Below, piece after piece: positions 9,470-17,287 of a DNA stretch of 64,000 bases; position 1 is the stretch's first letter; every line of letters starts with the position of its first letter. The translations under genes were made by a program, and so were the position numbers. The notes under the pieces were generated by a model, which was given only the letters and a program-made list of their open reading frames with translations, was not told where the DNA came from and did no database searches. This DNA comes from CAVVGZ01 sp963747965 (GTDB lineage Bacteria > Chloroflexota > Anaerolineae > Anaerolineales > Anaerolineaceae): assembly GCA_963747965.1 (NCBI GenBank), contig CAVVGZ010000007.1, forward strand, positions 124,001 through 188,000, written 5' to 3'.

Positions 9470-10842
9470 ACCCATTCCCTATATTTAGTGCCCCGCTCTT
9501 CAAAGTCTTTAAATTCATCAAAGCTGGTTCCGCCTGGAGCCAGCAGGACAATGTCTCCCGGCTGTGCACGCTCGGCGGCGATATTTACTGCCTGCTCTAA
9601 CCTATCGCATTGATCAATTGTTTGTGGAAAAGCGCAATTTCTTTTACCCTGGTAAAAACTCATTATTTTATCGGCCAGGTTACCGAACACAATGAGGTGA
9701 TCAACCCTCTGGTTTATCAGAGCGATCAGGTTATCCCAGGGAAGATCTTTATCCTTACCCCCTACCAGGAGAACAATCGGTTCGGTAAATGATTGAATTG
9801 CGGCTATTGTCCTTTCCGGAGCGGTGGCGATCGAATCGTTATACCAACTGATGCCGTTTAAGCTGCGGACCAATTCCAGGCGGTGCGGAGCGCCTTTAAA
9901 CTCACATACCGCCTCACGTATTGCGTCAATTGAAAAACCGGCCGAGAATGCAATGGCACAAGCTCCAAGAACATTCAATAAATTATGCCTGCCCCGCAAG
10001 TGAATGGCATTATTGGGAAGGATGGGGAACTGCCGATTCCCGTCATTCAGGAAAATCTGGTCATTCCTGGAATATATGCCGATTTCGTTTTGGGAAGCAG
10101 CCTCCAACCCGTATGTGACCAAATTCCCTTTTACATAGGGCAGCAGATTCCATGAGCCCGGATCATCCCGGTTCAGCACAGCCGTATTTCCAGAATTCTG
10201 GAATCGAAGGATGTTTGCCTTGGCGTTTGTATATGCCTGCATGGTACCGTGCCGGTCCAAATGGTTAGGCGTAATATTTAATACAGCTGCGACAGCCGGG
10301 GATGTATTCATTAACTCAAGCTGGAAACTTGACAGCTCAAGGATTACAAAGTCGTGTTCTGCAATTTCATCCATGGAATCTATAAGCGGATTTCCAATGT
10401 TTCCGCCAATCCAGGCTTTTACAGGCGGATCCACCCATTTTTGGGCGATTAATCCTACCAGGCTGGTTGTAGTTGTTTTTCCTGCTGAACCTGTAATTCC
10501 AACCACCAACGCCTGGACATTGTCCAAAAAAATTTGGGAGTCATTCGAGAATGGAATCTTACGGTTGCGAGCTTCCTGAAGGATAGGCAAAGTCAAAGGA
10601 ACCCCGCCAGATGGGCAAATCAGGTCAGCATTTTCAAGGATTTCCAACGGATGTCCACCCAAAACCCATTTCAGGTTGTGATGATTTAGGTTAGCCATTT
10701 CTTGGATAAGAGTGTTTTCCGTTCGTTGGTCGTTGAGGATTACCTCAGCCCCATTTCTAATTAAATATCGAGCTAAAGCACACCCCTGGCGGGCGGCACC
10801 AATAATAACTATCCGTTGACCTTCCCATGCTGTCGTTTTCAT
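9454..10842 (-). CDS. murD: UDP-N-acetylmuramoyl-L-alanine--D-glutamate ligase MurD
   Basis: Adds D-glutamate in the cytoplasmic precursor pathway. The 462-residue protein has the N-terminal Rossmann region (IVIIGAARQGCALARYL), the ATP-binding loop GITGSAGKTTTTSLV, the central-domain motifs ILELSSFQLE and ITPNHLDRHGT, and a C-terminal domain with NDSIATAPERTIAAI and LLVGGKDK. The length is typical. The start ATG overlaps the mraY stop by four bases and the 3' end overlaps ftsW. Confidence 0.96.
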   Translation of the reverse strand: MKTTAWEGQRIVIIGAARQGCALARYLIRNGAEVILNDQRTENTLIQEMANLNHHNLKWVLGGHPLEILENADLICPSGGVPLTLPILQEARNRKIPFSNDSQIFLDNVQALVVGITGSAGKTTTTSLVGLIAQKWVDPPVKAWIGGNIGNPLIDSMDEIAEHDFVILELSSFQLELMNTSPAVAAVLNITPNHLDRHGTMQAYTNAKANILRFQNSGNTAVLNRDDPGSWNLLPYVKGNLVTYGLEAASQNEIGIYSRNDQIFLNDGNRQFPILPNNAIHLRGRHNLLNVLGACAIAFSAGFSIDAIREAVCEFKGAPHRLELVRSLNGISWYNDSIATAPERTIAAIQSFTEPIVLLVGGKDKDLPWDNLIALINQRVDHLIVFGNLADKIMSFYQGKRNCAFPQTIDQCDRLEQAVNIAAERAQPGDIVLLAPGGTSFDEFKDFEERGTKYREWVCKLT

Positions 10843-11837
10843 ACCAAGGTTACCGCAATTCCTAACATTCCAAAAAGCAGGCTAACAAGCCAGAATCGTT
10901 GAACGATCTGGGTTTCGCTCCAGCCCTCCAGTTCAAAGTGGTGGTGTAAAGGTGCCATTTTGAAAAAACGTCTTCCTCTGGTGGCTTTGAAGTAAATAAT
11001 TTGGATGATTACACTTAAAGTTTCACTGACTGGTATGATGGCAATTAATGGCAGAACCAACCATTGACCGGTCATCAATGCAGCAACTGCCAGCACAGCT
11101 CCCAGTGAGAGAGAACCGGTGTCGCCCATAAATAATTGTGCCGGGTGGACATTGAACCAAAGAAATCCAAACAGACTACCAACTAAGGTAAAACAAAATC
11201 TACCAAGGAATACCTCCTCCTGGTAAATTGCGATTGCTCCATATGCTGCAAAAGAAGTTGCGGCAATAAGACCAGCCAAACCATCCAGCCCGTCTGTAAA
11301 ATTAACAGCGTTTGACATGCCTACGATGATAAAAACGGCGATGGGAATATACCAATTCCCCAGATCGAATGGCACCCAAAAACCAGGCCAATACAACTCT
11401 GGAACCTTGAGGATATATTTTAGGGCATAGGCTGCACCTATTGCTAAAAATATTTGCAGGATGAATTTTGTAAGCGCCGGCATGCCTAAACCGCGTCTGG
11501 GTCCACGGATACCCTCCCAGTCATCAATTGCACCAAGCAAACCAAAACCTAACATAACGAGGAGGGGGAGCAATACGGTCTTCCCCAGAATATCGAAATT
11601 GCCACCGAGAAGTGAAACTGCATTAAGCATCATTGTTATGAGAACAACAGGCAGGATAAACATCACACCACCCATTGTTGGTGTACCCATCTTAGTGAAA
11701 TGACGGTCTGGCCCTTCTACCCGGATAAGTTTCCCAATTCGAAAATATCTTAATACACGAAGTAAAGGACCTCCCCATATAACAGTCATCATGAAACTTA
11801 GCATACTAAAGGCGATTGCCAGGGAGTTTTCCTTCAT
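10839..11837 (-). CDS. mraY: Phospho-N-acetylmuramoyl-pentapeptide-transferase MraY
   Basis: Integral membrane enzyme that transfers phospho-MurNAc-pentapeptide onto undecaprenyl phosphate to make lipid I. The 332-residue product has about ten hydrophobic segments and the family signatures: the DDW motif in LLGAIDDWEGIRG, NAVNFTDGLDGLAGL, FMGDTGSLSLGA and the cytoplasmic loop MAPLHHHFELEGW. It overlaps murF and murD by four bases each (ATGA-type junctions). Confidence 0.97.
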   Translation of the reverse strand: MKENSLAIAFSMLSFMMTVIWGGPLLRVLRYFRIGKLIRVEGPDRHFTKMGTPTMGGVMFILPVVLITMMLNAVSLLGGNFDILGKTVLLPLLVMLGFGLLGAIDDWEGIRGPRRGLGMPALTKFILQIFLAIGAAYALKYILKVPELYWPGFWVPFDLGNWYIPIAVFIIVGMSNAVNFTDGLDGLAGLIAATSFAAYGAIAIYQEEVFLGRFCFTLVGSLFGFLWFNVHPAQLFMGDTGSLSLGAVLAVAALMTGQWLVLPLIAIIPVSETLSVIIQIIYFKATRGRRFFKMAPLHHHFELEGWSETQIVQRFWLVSLLFGMLGIAVTLV

Positions 11838-13255
11838 TCAGGTACCTCCAAGGCAGATACAATCCGGTCCATTCTCATTCCATGAGAACCCTTAATCAGA
11901 ACGACATCATTATTCTGTAATTTGGGAGAAAGATAATCGATGGTTTCTTCTACTGTCTCGAACCAAACAATCCGATTTTTAAGCATTCTTGCATTAATGG
12001 CTGCTTCGATAATCATCTTGCTACGATTTCCTACAGCAACCAGTTCATCACAGACTGAGGCAGCCCGTATGCCGACCATAGCATGGCCACGCTCTTCATA
12101 TTTTCCAAGCTCCAACATTTCTCCTAAAACGGCGATTTTATTTCCCTCCATTTCAGCGAGTAAATTTAATGCTGCAATCATCGATTCCGGAGAAGCATTA
12201 TAGGTATCATCCAGGATAAGGGCACCAGATTGTGTATGTACAGCTACCATGCGTAGCTGGGATTGACCCCTCTGCAGACCGGGGACTATCTCGTCCCATG
12301 AAAGTCCTTCAACAAGGCCAACAGCCGCAGCGCGTAAAGCGGTATGAACTGAATGTCTTCCGATTAATGGCACCTTTAGGTACATATTTTCTTTCTGATA
12401 ATGCAGGCGGAACCTGATCCCTTCCAATCCCATTCCATAAATCTCATCAGCCCAGAGATGGGCCACGGGATTTAATCCATAGAAAAAGACCTGGGCGGAC
12501 GTCTTTTCAGCCATCAATCGTACGAATGGATCATCGAAATTTAAAATAGCAGTCCCATCCGGGGCAGGTGGCAGGGCTTGAACAAGTTCAGCCTTACCCC
12601 TGGCGATGGTTTCCTGCGAGCCAGCCCTTTCAGCATGAACAGTACCAACATTGGTAACAACCCCTACGTGCGGTTGAGCAATATCACAAAGGAAGGTGAT
12701 TTCCCCGGGAACATAAAATCCCATTTCAAGCACTGCCCGCTGATGTCCACGCCCGATTTGTAATATTGTCAGCGGTAAGCCGATTTCATTGTTGTAATTT
12801 CCCTTATTTTTAATTGTTGAATAACGCTGGGATAACACTGCTGCAACCAATTCCTTGGTTGTAGATTTTCCCACGCTGCCAGTTATTCCTATTACTCTGG
12901 GATTAATTTGGCACCGCCAAAATTTTGCGATAATTTGTAAAGCTTTGAGGCTGTTTTCAACCAACAGGCATACCGGTGAAGAGATTTGTTGAATATCCTG
13001 GAGGGAGTGGACTCCCCGCAGGTCAATGGTTGGGAATTTGTCGGAGAGGTCTTGTTCAACAAGGGCGATATGGGCGCCATTTTGAAATGCCTGCCCGACG
13101 TATTGGTGTCCATCAACATTTTCCCCGGGTATCGCTACAAACATCGATCCGGGAATTGCCTGACGGGAATCAATGCAAGCCTCACTGATTATCATCGATA
13201 AATAATCAACCTTCAGACCGGTTAGCGCTTCCAGAATCATTGCCAGGGTAATCAA
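11834..13255 (-). CDS. murF: UDP-MurNAc-tripeptide--D-Ala-D-Ala ligase MurF
   Basis: Adds the D-Ala-D-Ala dipeptide made by Ddl. The 473-residue product has the N-terminal Mur ligase domain (SRQAIPGSMFVAIPGENVDGH), the ATP loop GITGSVGKSTTKELV, NYNNEIGLPLTIL and DDTYNASPESMIAAL. The start appears to be TTG 13255 with an AAAGGA site upstream. It directly follows ftsI with a 12-base gap. In most dcw clusters murE sits between these two genes; it is not here and no second Mur-ligase domain is fused. Confidence 0.95.
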   Translation of the reverse strand: MITLAMILEALTGLKVDYLSMIISEACIDSRQAIPGSMFVAIPGENVDGHQYVGQAFQNGAHIALVEQDLSDKFPTIDLRGVHSLQDIQQISSPVCLLVENSLKALQIIAKFWRCQINPRVIGITGSVGKSTTKELVAAVLSQRYSTIKNKGNYNNEIGLPLTILQIGRGHQRAVLEMGFYVPGEITFLCDIAQPHVGVVTNVGTVHAERAGSQETIARGKAELVQALPPAPDGTAILNFDDPFVRLMAEKTSAQVFFYGLNPVAHLWADEIYGMGLEGIRFRLHYQKENMYLKVPLIGRHSVHTALRAAAVGLVEGLSWDEIVPGLQRGQSQLRMVAVHTQSGALILDDTYNASPESMIAALNLLAEMEGNKIAVLGEMLELGKYEERGHAMVGIRAASVCDELVAVGNRSKMIIEAAINARMLKNRIVWFETVEETIDYLSPKLQNNDVVLIKGSHGMRMDRIVSALEVPE

Positions 13256-13267
13256 GAGGATATCCTT

Positions 13268-15052
13268 TTATCTTTCAGATATGCCAACCTGTGTGCCATC
13301 AGGAGGAATATCCATGTATGTCACAAGGTTTTGAACAATTTCGCTGAAAACCGGGGATGCTACAATAGAGCCCCAGGGTGAACTGGAAGGTTTTTCCAGC
13401 CAGACAAATACAACGAATTTTGGATCAGCAACTGGTCCCCAGCCGACAAATGAGGCATTGGTTTGGTTGCTGGTGTATCCATAAGGTCCCGCAATTTCTG
13501 CGGTACCTGTTTTTCCAGCCACCCGGTAATTGGGTACAAGGGCATTGGATGCTTCTTCCTCTAATGAAACAGCCAACATATCGGTTAAAGTCCGGGCCGT
13601 TTCTTTTGAGATTGGGTTACCAATTATCTGGGGAGAATAATCATATTGCCTCTCTTCATCGATAACCGATTTTAGAACGTGAGGTGACATCATAATTCCG
13701 TCATTTGCAATTGCAGAAATGGCAGTAATAAACTGGATAGGAGTCACTGAAACGCCCTGTCCAAAGGAGTTTGTACCAAGATTAGCTTCCCACCAATTTT
13801 CATCCCCTGGAACGCTTAATGGCCAGGTCACTTCACCAGCCAGGTCGATATTGGTTTTCTTTCCGATGCCGAAGTTCTGGAGATAGGTATAAAAATCTTG
13901 ATTACCAATTTGCATGGCTACCCAGGTTAGGCAAACATTCAATGAATGCTGCATACAACCCAGCATTGTCTGAGGTCCCCAGGCTGCCCTGTCCCAGTTG
14001 AAGATACTGATACCGCCAATAGTGATGGTTCCTGTATCGAGGAAGGGTGTGTTGGGGGTAACCTTCCCGGTATCCAAAGCAGTCGCCATGGTAAGCACTT
14101 TAAAAACCGAGCCGGGCTCAAAGGATGCGCCAACCGCCCTATTGAATGGAGTGGACTCATCAAATTGTTCGGTTAATTTCCAGTATTCATTAAGGTTCAG
14201 GCGGGGCGTGGTTGCCATTGCCAGAATCTCACCAGTCTCAGGATCTATAACAATTGCTGTGCCGGAAACGGCACCGTTTTGTTTTACCGCCCTGTCAATA
14301 ACGCTTTCTACGTTGGACTGAATCTCTCTGTCTATTGTGAGTACCAAACTGGCACCGGGTGGGGCGGTGGGCAGCTCTTCAATCAAATTCGGATTATTCG
14401 GAACCAGGACTTCGATTGTGCTGCCTGAAAGGATATCGTCATACTTCTCTTCCACGCCAAAATAGGGTTTCCCCTTTACCATATCCCGGAATGCATAAAA
14501 TCCAACTATATTTCCACCAACATCATTTTCTGGATATGTCCTCTGTAAATGCGGTTTCCAAGTCAGCCCATTCAGGCTTGGCCTTCTTTCGCCCTTTTTA
14601 ATTTCGGAACTTGGAATCTCCCAGTAGGAATCTCGAATTTCCTCCAAACGGGCGATATCTTCGGGTTTTACAAAATTAGCCAGGACTATATATTCCGAAA
14701 CCCCTTGTTCATACTCTTTTTTGGTTTCCTGTAATATATCTCCGTAATCTAAATCCAGAACCTCTTCCAGCACACTTGCTATACTCTCCGGATTGGTCAC
14801 GCTGTTCAGATCCACTCCTATTTCATAAACTTCCTGATTTCCGGCAAGCAGGTGTCCCCAGCGGTCATAAATATAACCCCGTTCCGGGTAGATGATTTCC
14901 CGGCGGTATTCATAAACCCGATTTGCATTCTCGCTGAAGGTTCTTGTAACCGAACTTACATTGATCCTTAATAATTGACCAACGATTGTGATGCCAACTG
15001 CGGAAAATAATAATCCTACAAGGGTAGTGCGGGAGAATGGAAACCATTTCAT
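13268..15052 (-). CDS. ftsI: Peptidoglycan D,D-transpeptidase FtsI (class B PBP, PBP3-like)
   Basis: Septal crosslinking enzyme. Of 594 residues, about 10-30 form the signal-anchor helix. A PBP dimerisation domain starts at PERGYIYDRWGHLLA, and the transpeptidase domain follows. All three catalytic motifs are present: SVFK (Ser315-Lys318) in FEPGSVFKVL, SLN at about 370-372, and KTGTAE at about 514. No PASTA repeats are seen at the C-terminus. The start ATG overlaps the ftsL-like stop by four bases (ATGA). Its intact active site contrasts with the degenerate one in the fusion protein at 50554-53175. Confidence 0.95.
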   Translation of the reverse strand: MKWFPFSRTTLVGLLFSAVGITIVGQLLRINVSSVTRTFSENANRVYEYRREIIYPERGYIYDRWGHLLAGNQEVYEIGVDLNSVTNPESIASVLEEVLDLDYGDILQETKKEYEQGVSEYIVLANFVKPEDIARLEEIRDSYWEIPSSEIKKGERRPSLNGLTWKPHLQRTYPENDVGGNIVGFYAFRDMVKGKPYFGVEEKYDDILSGSTIEVLVPNNPNLIEELPTAPPGASLVLTIDREIQSNVESVIDRAVKQNGAVSGTAIVIDPETGEILAMATTPRLNLNEYWKLTEQFDESTPFNRAVGASFEPGSVFKVLTMATALDTGKVTPNTPFLDTGTITIGGISIFNWDRAAWGPQTMLGCMQHSLNVCLTWVAMQIGNQDFYTYLQNFGIGKKTNIDLAGEVTWPLSVPGDENWWEANLGTNSFGQGVSVTPIQFITAISAIANDGIMMSPHVLKSVIDEERQYDYSPQIIGNPISKETARTLTDMLAVSLEEEASNALVPNYRVAGKTGTAEIAGPYGYTSNQTNASFVGWGPVADPKFVVFVWLEKPSSSPWGSIVASPVFSEIVQNLVTYMDIPPDGTQVGISER

Positions 15053-15525
15053 TTTAAAAGTCCCCCGTATTGGTTCATCCGAAAATCAACCAGGTTTTCA
15101 TACAACCACTCCCAGAGAGATTGGGTGTATATTGGTTTTAATATGGATTCAGGCAGTTCAATCTGTGTTATCGGGGGAGCGGTAATTTTAGTTTGTTTTC
15201 CTGGATAGCCTTTTATCAACAAGTAATGGGAACTCTCTGCATCTGGTAGTAAGAACCCGAGCTCTTCAGCCCTTTTCCGCATTTCCCTGGCGGAGGTGAT
15301 AACACCAATTTCAGTTCTTAAGGATGCATTTTGCCGCTGCAGCGTATCCCTGGTAAAGCTCAATGATTCGGTCTCAATGGCTGCAGCTGCAGTCTGGGCG
15401 GATACGTTCAGGTAAATACTGGCAACAAGGGCGGTTGTTACAAAACCTAAGAGAACCATCCCGAGGATTTGCAGCTGGACCCGCCATGGTGCTTGTTGAA
15501 ATGCCTGGTTTTTTTCTGTCGACAT
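15049..15525 (-). CDS. ftsL: FtsL/DivIC-like septum protein
   Basis: A 158-residue bitopic protein with a short cytoplasmic N-terminus, one membrane helix (about 21-45), a heptad-like coiled-coil stretch (about 50-95, ending in EMRKRAEELGFLLP) and a C-terminal extension of about 60 residues. The architecture and its place between rsmH and ftsI are those of FtsL, which bridges FtsQ and FtsW-FtsI. The coiled coil plus ELGF motif also fits the septum formation initiator (DivIC/FtsB) family. The assignment rests mainly on position, since the sequence of this family is weakly conserved. Confidence 0.78.
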   Translation of the reverse strand: MSTEKNQAFQQAPWRVQLQILGMVLLGFVTTALVASIYLNVSAQTAAAAIETESLSFTRDTLQRQNASLRTEIGVITSAREMRKRAEELGFLLPDAESSHYLLIKGYPGKQTKITAPPITQIELPESILKPIYTQSLWEWLYENLVDFRMNQYGGLLK

Positions 15526-15547
15526 CTTTATATTATCCGTGCAACTG

Positions 15548-16498
15548 TTATGCCAATTCTAATTTCTCTGCCACCCGTAATTTTGCACTGCGAGATCTTG
15601 GATTTTGCTTAATCTCATTTCCATCTGGCATGACAGGCTTAACGGTTAGGATTTTTAGAGAAGCCTTATGCCCACAATTGCATACCGGTTGGTCCGGGGG
15701 ACAAATACAATCCCTGCTTTCCTGCTTGAAATACTGCTTCACAATGCGGTCCTCCAATGAATGAAACGAAATTACCGCAATTCTTCCGCCCGGGGCAAGC
15801 ACAGCAACAGCCTGTGGTAAAACTTCGGTGATAGATTCAAGTTCCCGATTGACAGCAATCCGCAGGGCTTGGAAGGTTTTGGTTGCCGGATTGATGCCTC
15901 CCCTGGATTTTCCACCCGCCTTGCGCACAATATCAGCCAGCTCGTTGGTGGTTTTTACCGGTCTGGAGGCGATGACAGCCCTTGCAATTCTGCGGGAATT
16001 CTGCTCCTCACCGAATTTCCAGAGGATATCAGCAAGCCTATCCTCCGGGAGGTTGTTAATTAGATCCGCAGCAGTTGTTTTTCCGGAGGGATTAAAGCGC
16101 ATATCGAGGGGTCCATCCCGAAGAAATGAAAATCCACGATCGCTTGAATCAAGCTGCATGGACGAAACTCCCAGGTCCAGGATGATTCCAAGGATCCCGG
16201 AAAAACCGACCTGTTGAACGTTATCCATCAGAGTTGTGTATGAAGCATGCACAAGGGTGACTCTCTGTTTGAAAACAGAAAGACGCTGGTGTGCAATTTC
16301 CAGCGCCTGCGAATCAAGGTCAAATCCGAGCAATCTCCCTTCAGGAGAGCTGGACTTGAGAATACCCCAGGCATGACCACCGGCGCCCACTGTAGCATCC
16401 ACATAATCTCCGGAGCTTTTGGGTTTTAAGAAATCTAAGATCTGTTGGTAAAGTACAGGTTGGTGCGCAGATGAGTTTGCGGCATCTTCGGTGCTCAT
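15548..16498 (-). CDS. rsmH: 16S rRNA (cytosine(1402)-N(4))-methyltransferase RsmH
   Basis: SAM-dependent methyltransferase (formerly MraW) acting on the ribosomal P site. The 316-residue product has an N-terminal HQPVLYQQILDFL, the SAM loop DATVGAGGHAWGIL, the motif GILGIILDLGVSSMQLD, and near the C-terminus ISFHSLEDRIVKQYFKQ plus a Cys pair region (CICPPDQPVCNCGHK). The start ATG is three bases after the mraZ stop, so the pair is probably translated together. Confidence 0.97.
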   Translation of the reverse strand: MSTEDAANSSAHQPVLYQQILDFLKPKSSGDYVDATVGAGGHAWGILKSSSPEGRLLGFDLDSQALEIAHQRLSVFKQRVTLVHASYTTLMDNVQQVGFSGILGIILDLGVSSMQLDSSDRGFSFLRDGPLDMRFNPSGKTTAADLINNLPEDRLADILWKFGEEQNSRRIARAVIASRPVKTTNELADIVRKAGGKSRGGINPATKTFQALRIAVNRELESITEVLPQAVAVLAPGGRIAVISFHSLEDRIVKQYFKQESRDCICPPDQPVCNCGHKASLKILTVKPVMPDGNEIKQNPRSRSAKLRVAEKLELA

Positions 16499-16501
16499 TC
16501 T

Positions 16502-16939
16502 TCATTCGACCGTTAATTCCAATGGTGCGAAGCGCTGGTTGTTGGCTTCTGTATCCTCAAGTTCCAGCATGTGTTGATTCCAGCTTTCAGGGTTCCAGAT
16601 TTCTATATAATTTCCAGCGCCAACCACCACAGCTGCACTTTCAAGGTTGGCTGCTTGCTTGAGAAATCCCTGGATGAGAATTCTGCCGATTTTATCGAAC
16701 TCAACCTCATTTGCACTTGAATAAATTAAACGGAGCAATAGGCGGGTATTGGGATCGGTTATACTTAACTGATTGATGCTGCGGGAAATTTTTTCAAAGG
16801 CGTCTCGGGTTAAAAGGATTAAATTTTTATCAAACCCCCGGGTGAGGTAGGCGCCATTTTCCAGGGTTCCCCGAAAGCGAGCCGGTATGGTGATGCGTCC
16901 TTTTTCGTCAATCGTGTGCTCGTATTGTCCAAAGAACAT
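16502..16939 (-). CDS. mraZ: Transcriptional regulator MraZ
   Basis: First gene of the dcw operon and, in characterised bacteria, a DNA-binding regulator of that operon. The 145-residue product has two tandem SpoVT-AbrB-like repeats, each with the family D-x3-R core: DEKGRITIPARF near residue 12 and DKIGRILIQGF near 81. Four GTGG boxes with 10-bp spacing lie upstream, as expected of a MraZ operator, which suggests autoregulation (inference). Length and position are typical. Confidence 0.96.
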   Translation of the reverse strand: MFFGQYEHTIDEKGRITIPARFRGTLENGAYLTRGFDKNLILLTRDAFEKISRSINQLSITDPNTRLLLRLIYSSANEVEFDKIGRILIQGFLKQAANLESAAVVVGAGNYIEIWNPESWNQHMLELEDTEANNQRFAPLELTVE

Positions 16940-16964
16940 GCGTTCTACCTTGCCTTCTTATGCA

Positions 16965-16988
16965 GAACGCCGGTAAACACCGGCGTTC
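16965..16988 (-). other. Perfect 10-bp hairpin in the mraZ leader
   Basis: GAACGCCGGT at 16965-16974 and its exact complement at 16979-16988 enclose a four-base loop. The hairpin lies between the operator boxes and the mraZ start (16939), inside the predicted 5' untranslated leader. No run of T follows on the minus strand, so it is not a standard intrinsic terminator. It may stabilise the long operon transcript or serve as a protein site. The structure is seen; the role is inferred. Confidence 0.7.
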
Positions 16989-17021
16989 CACTTTAATCCA
17001 CTTTTAACCACTATTAACCAC
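16988..17021 (-). promoter_or_regulatory. MraZ operator: four GTGG boxes at 10-bp spacing
   Basis: On the minus strand GTGG occurs at 17018-17021, 17008-17011, 16998-17001 and 16988-16991, each exactly 10 bp apart and followed by an A/T-rich spacer (consensus GTGGTTAAAA). MraZ is known to bind GTGG-type direct repeats upstream of its own gene. The boxes start directly after the predicted -10 element and cover the transcription start, so bound MraZ would block initiation. Confidence 0.85.
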
Positions 17022-17050
17022 AGTATATACGAATTGATCCCAATATGCAA
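17022..17050 (-). promoter_or_regulatory. Promoter of the dcw operon (mraZ)
   Basis: On the minus strand there is TTGCAT (17045-17050), a 17-base spacer and TATACT (17022-17027). Spacing and hexamers fit a sigma70-type promoter, and the predicted start falls inside the GTGG boxes. No other promoter is evident for the next 16 kb of closely packed or overlapping genes. Confidence 0.72.
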
Positions 17051-17202
17051 GTATTGTGCCTACTAATTTTGACCAATTTCCGATTTTTTAAGGTTAATTG
17101 AGATTTATTAGAGGAAAATGATAAAAAATATTAAATAAAATAATTCCCGTAATATGCGAAAGGATTTCAACAAAACGAATCTTATTAAAATATGGATACA
17201 TT

Positions 17203-17228
17203 CATTCCGGAAATCAATTTCCGGAATG
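17203..17228 (-). terminator. Near-perfect palindrome between yifB and the mraZ promoter
   Basis: CATTCCGGAAAT at 17203-17214 and ATTTCCGGAATG at 17217-17228 flank a two-base centre. It lies about 60 bases past the yifB stop (17288) and 150 bases upstream of the mraZ promoter, where transcription of yifB should end. The U-tract expected of an intrinsic terminator is weak, so a regulator-binding palindrome is an alternative. Confidence 0.4.
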
Positions 17229-17287
17229 ATTATTGGGTATAAGTTATTTCAAATTGGAATTTATTCGAAGAAGCAAAGTGCTTTATT

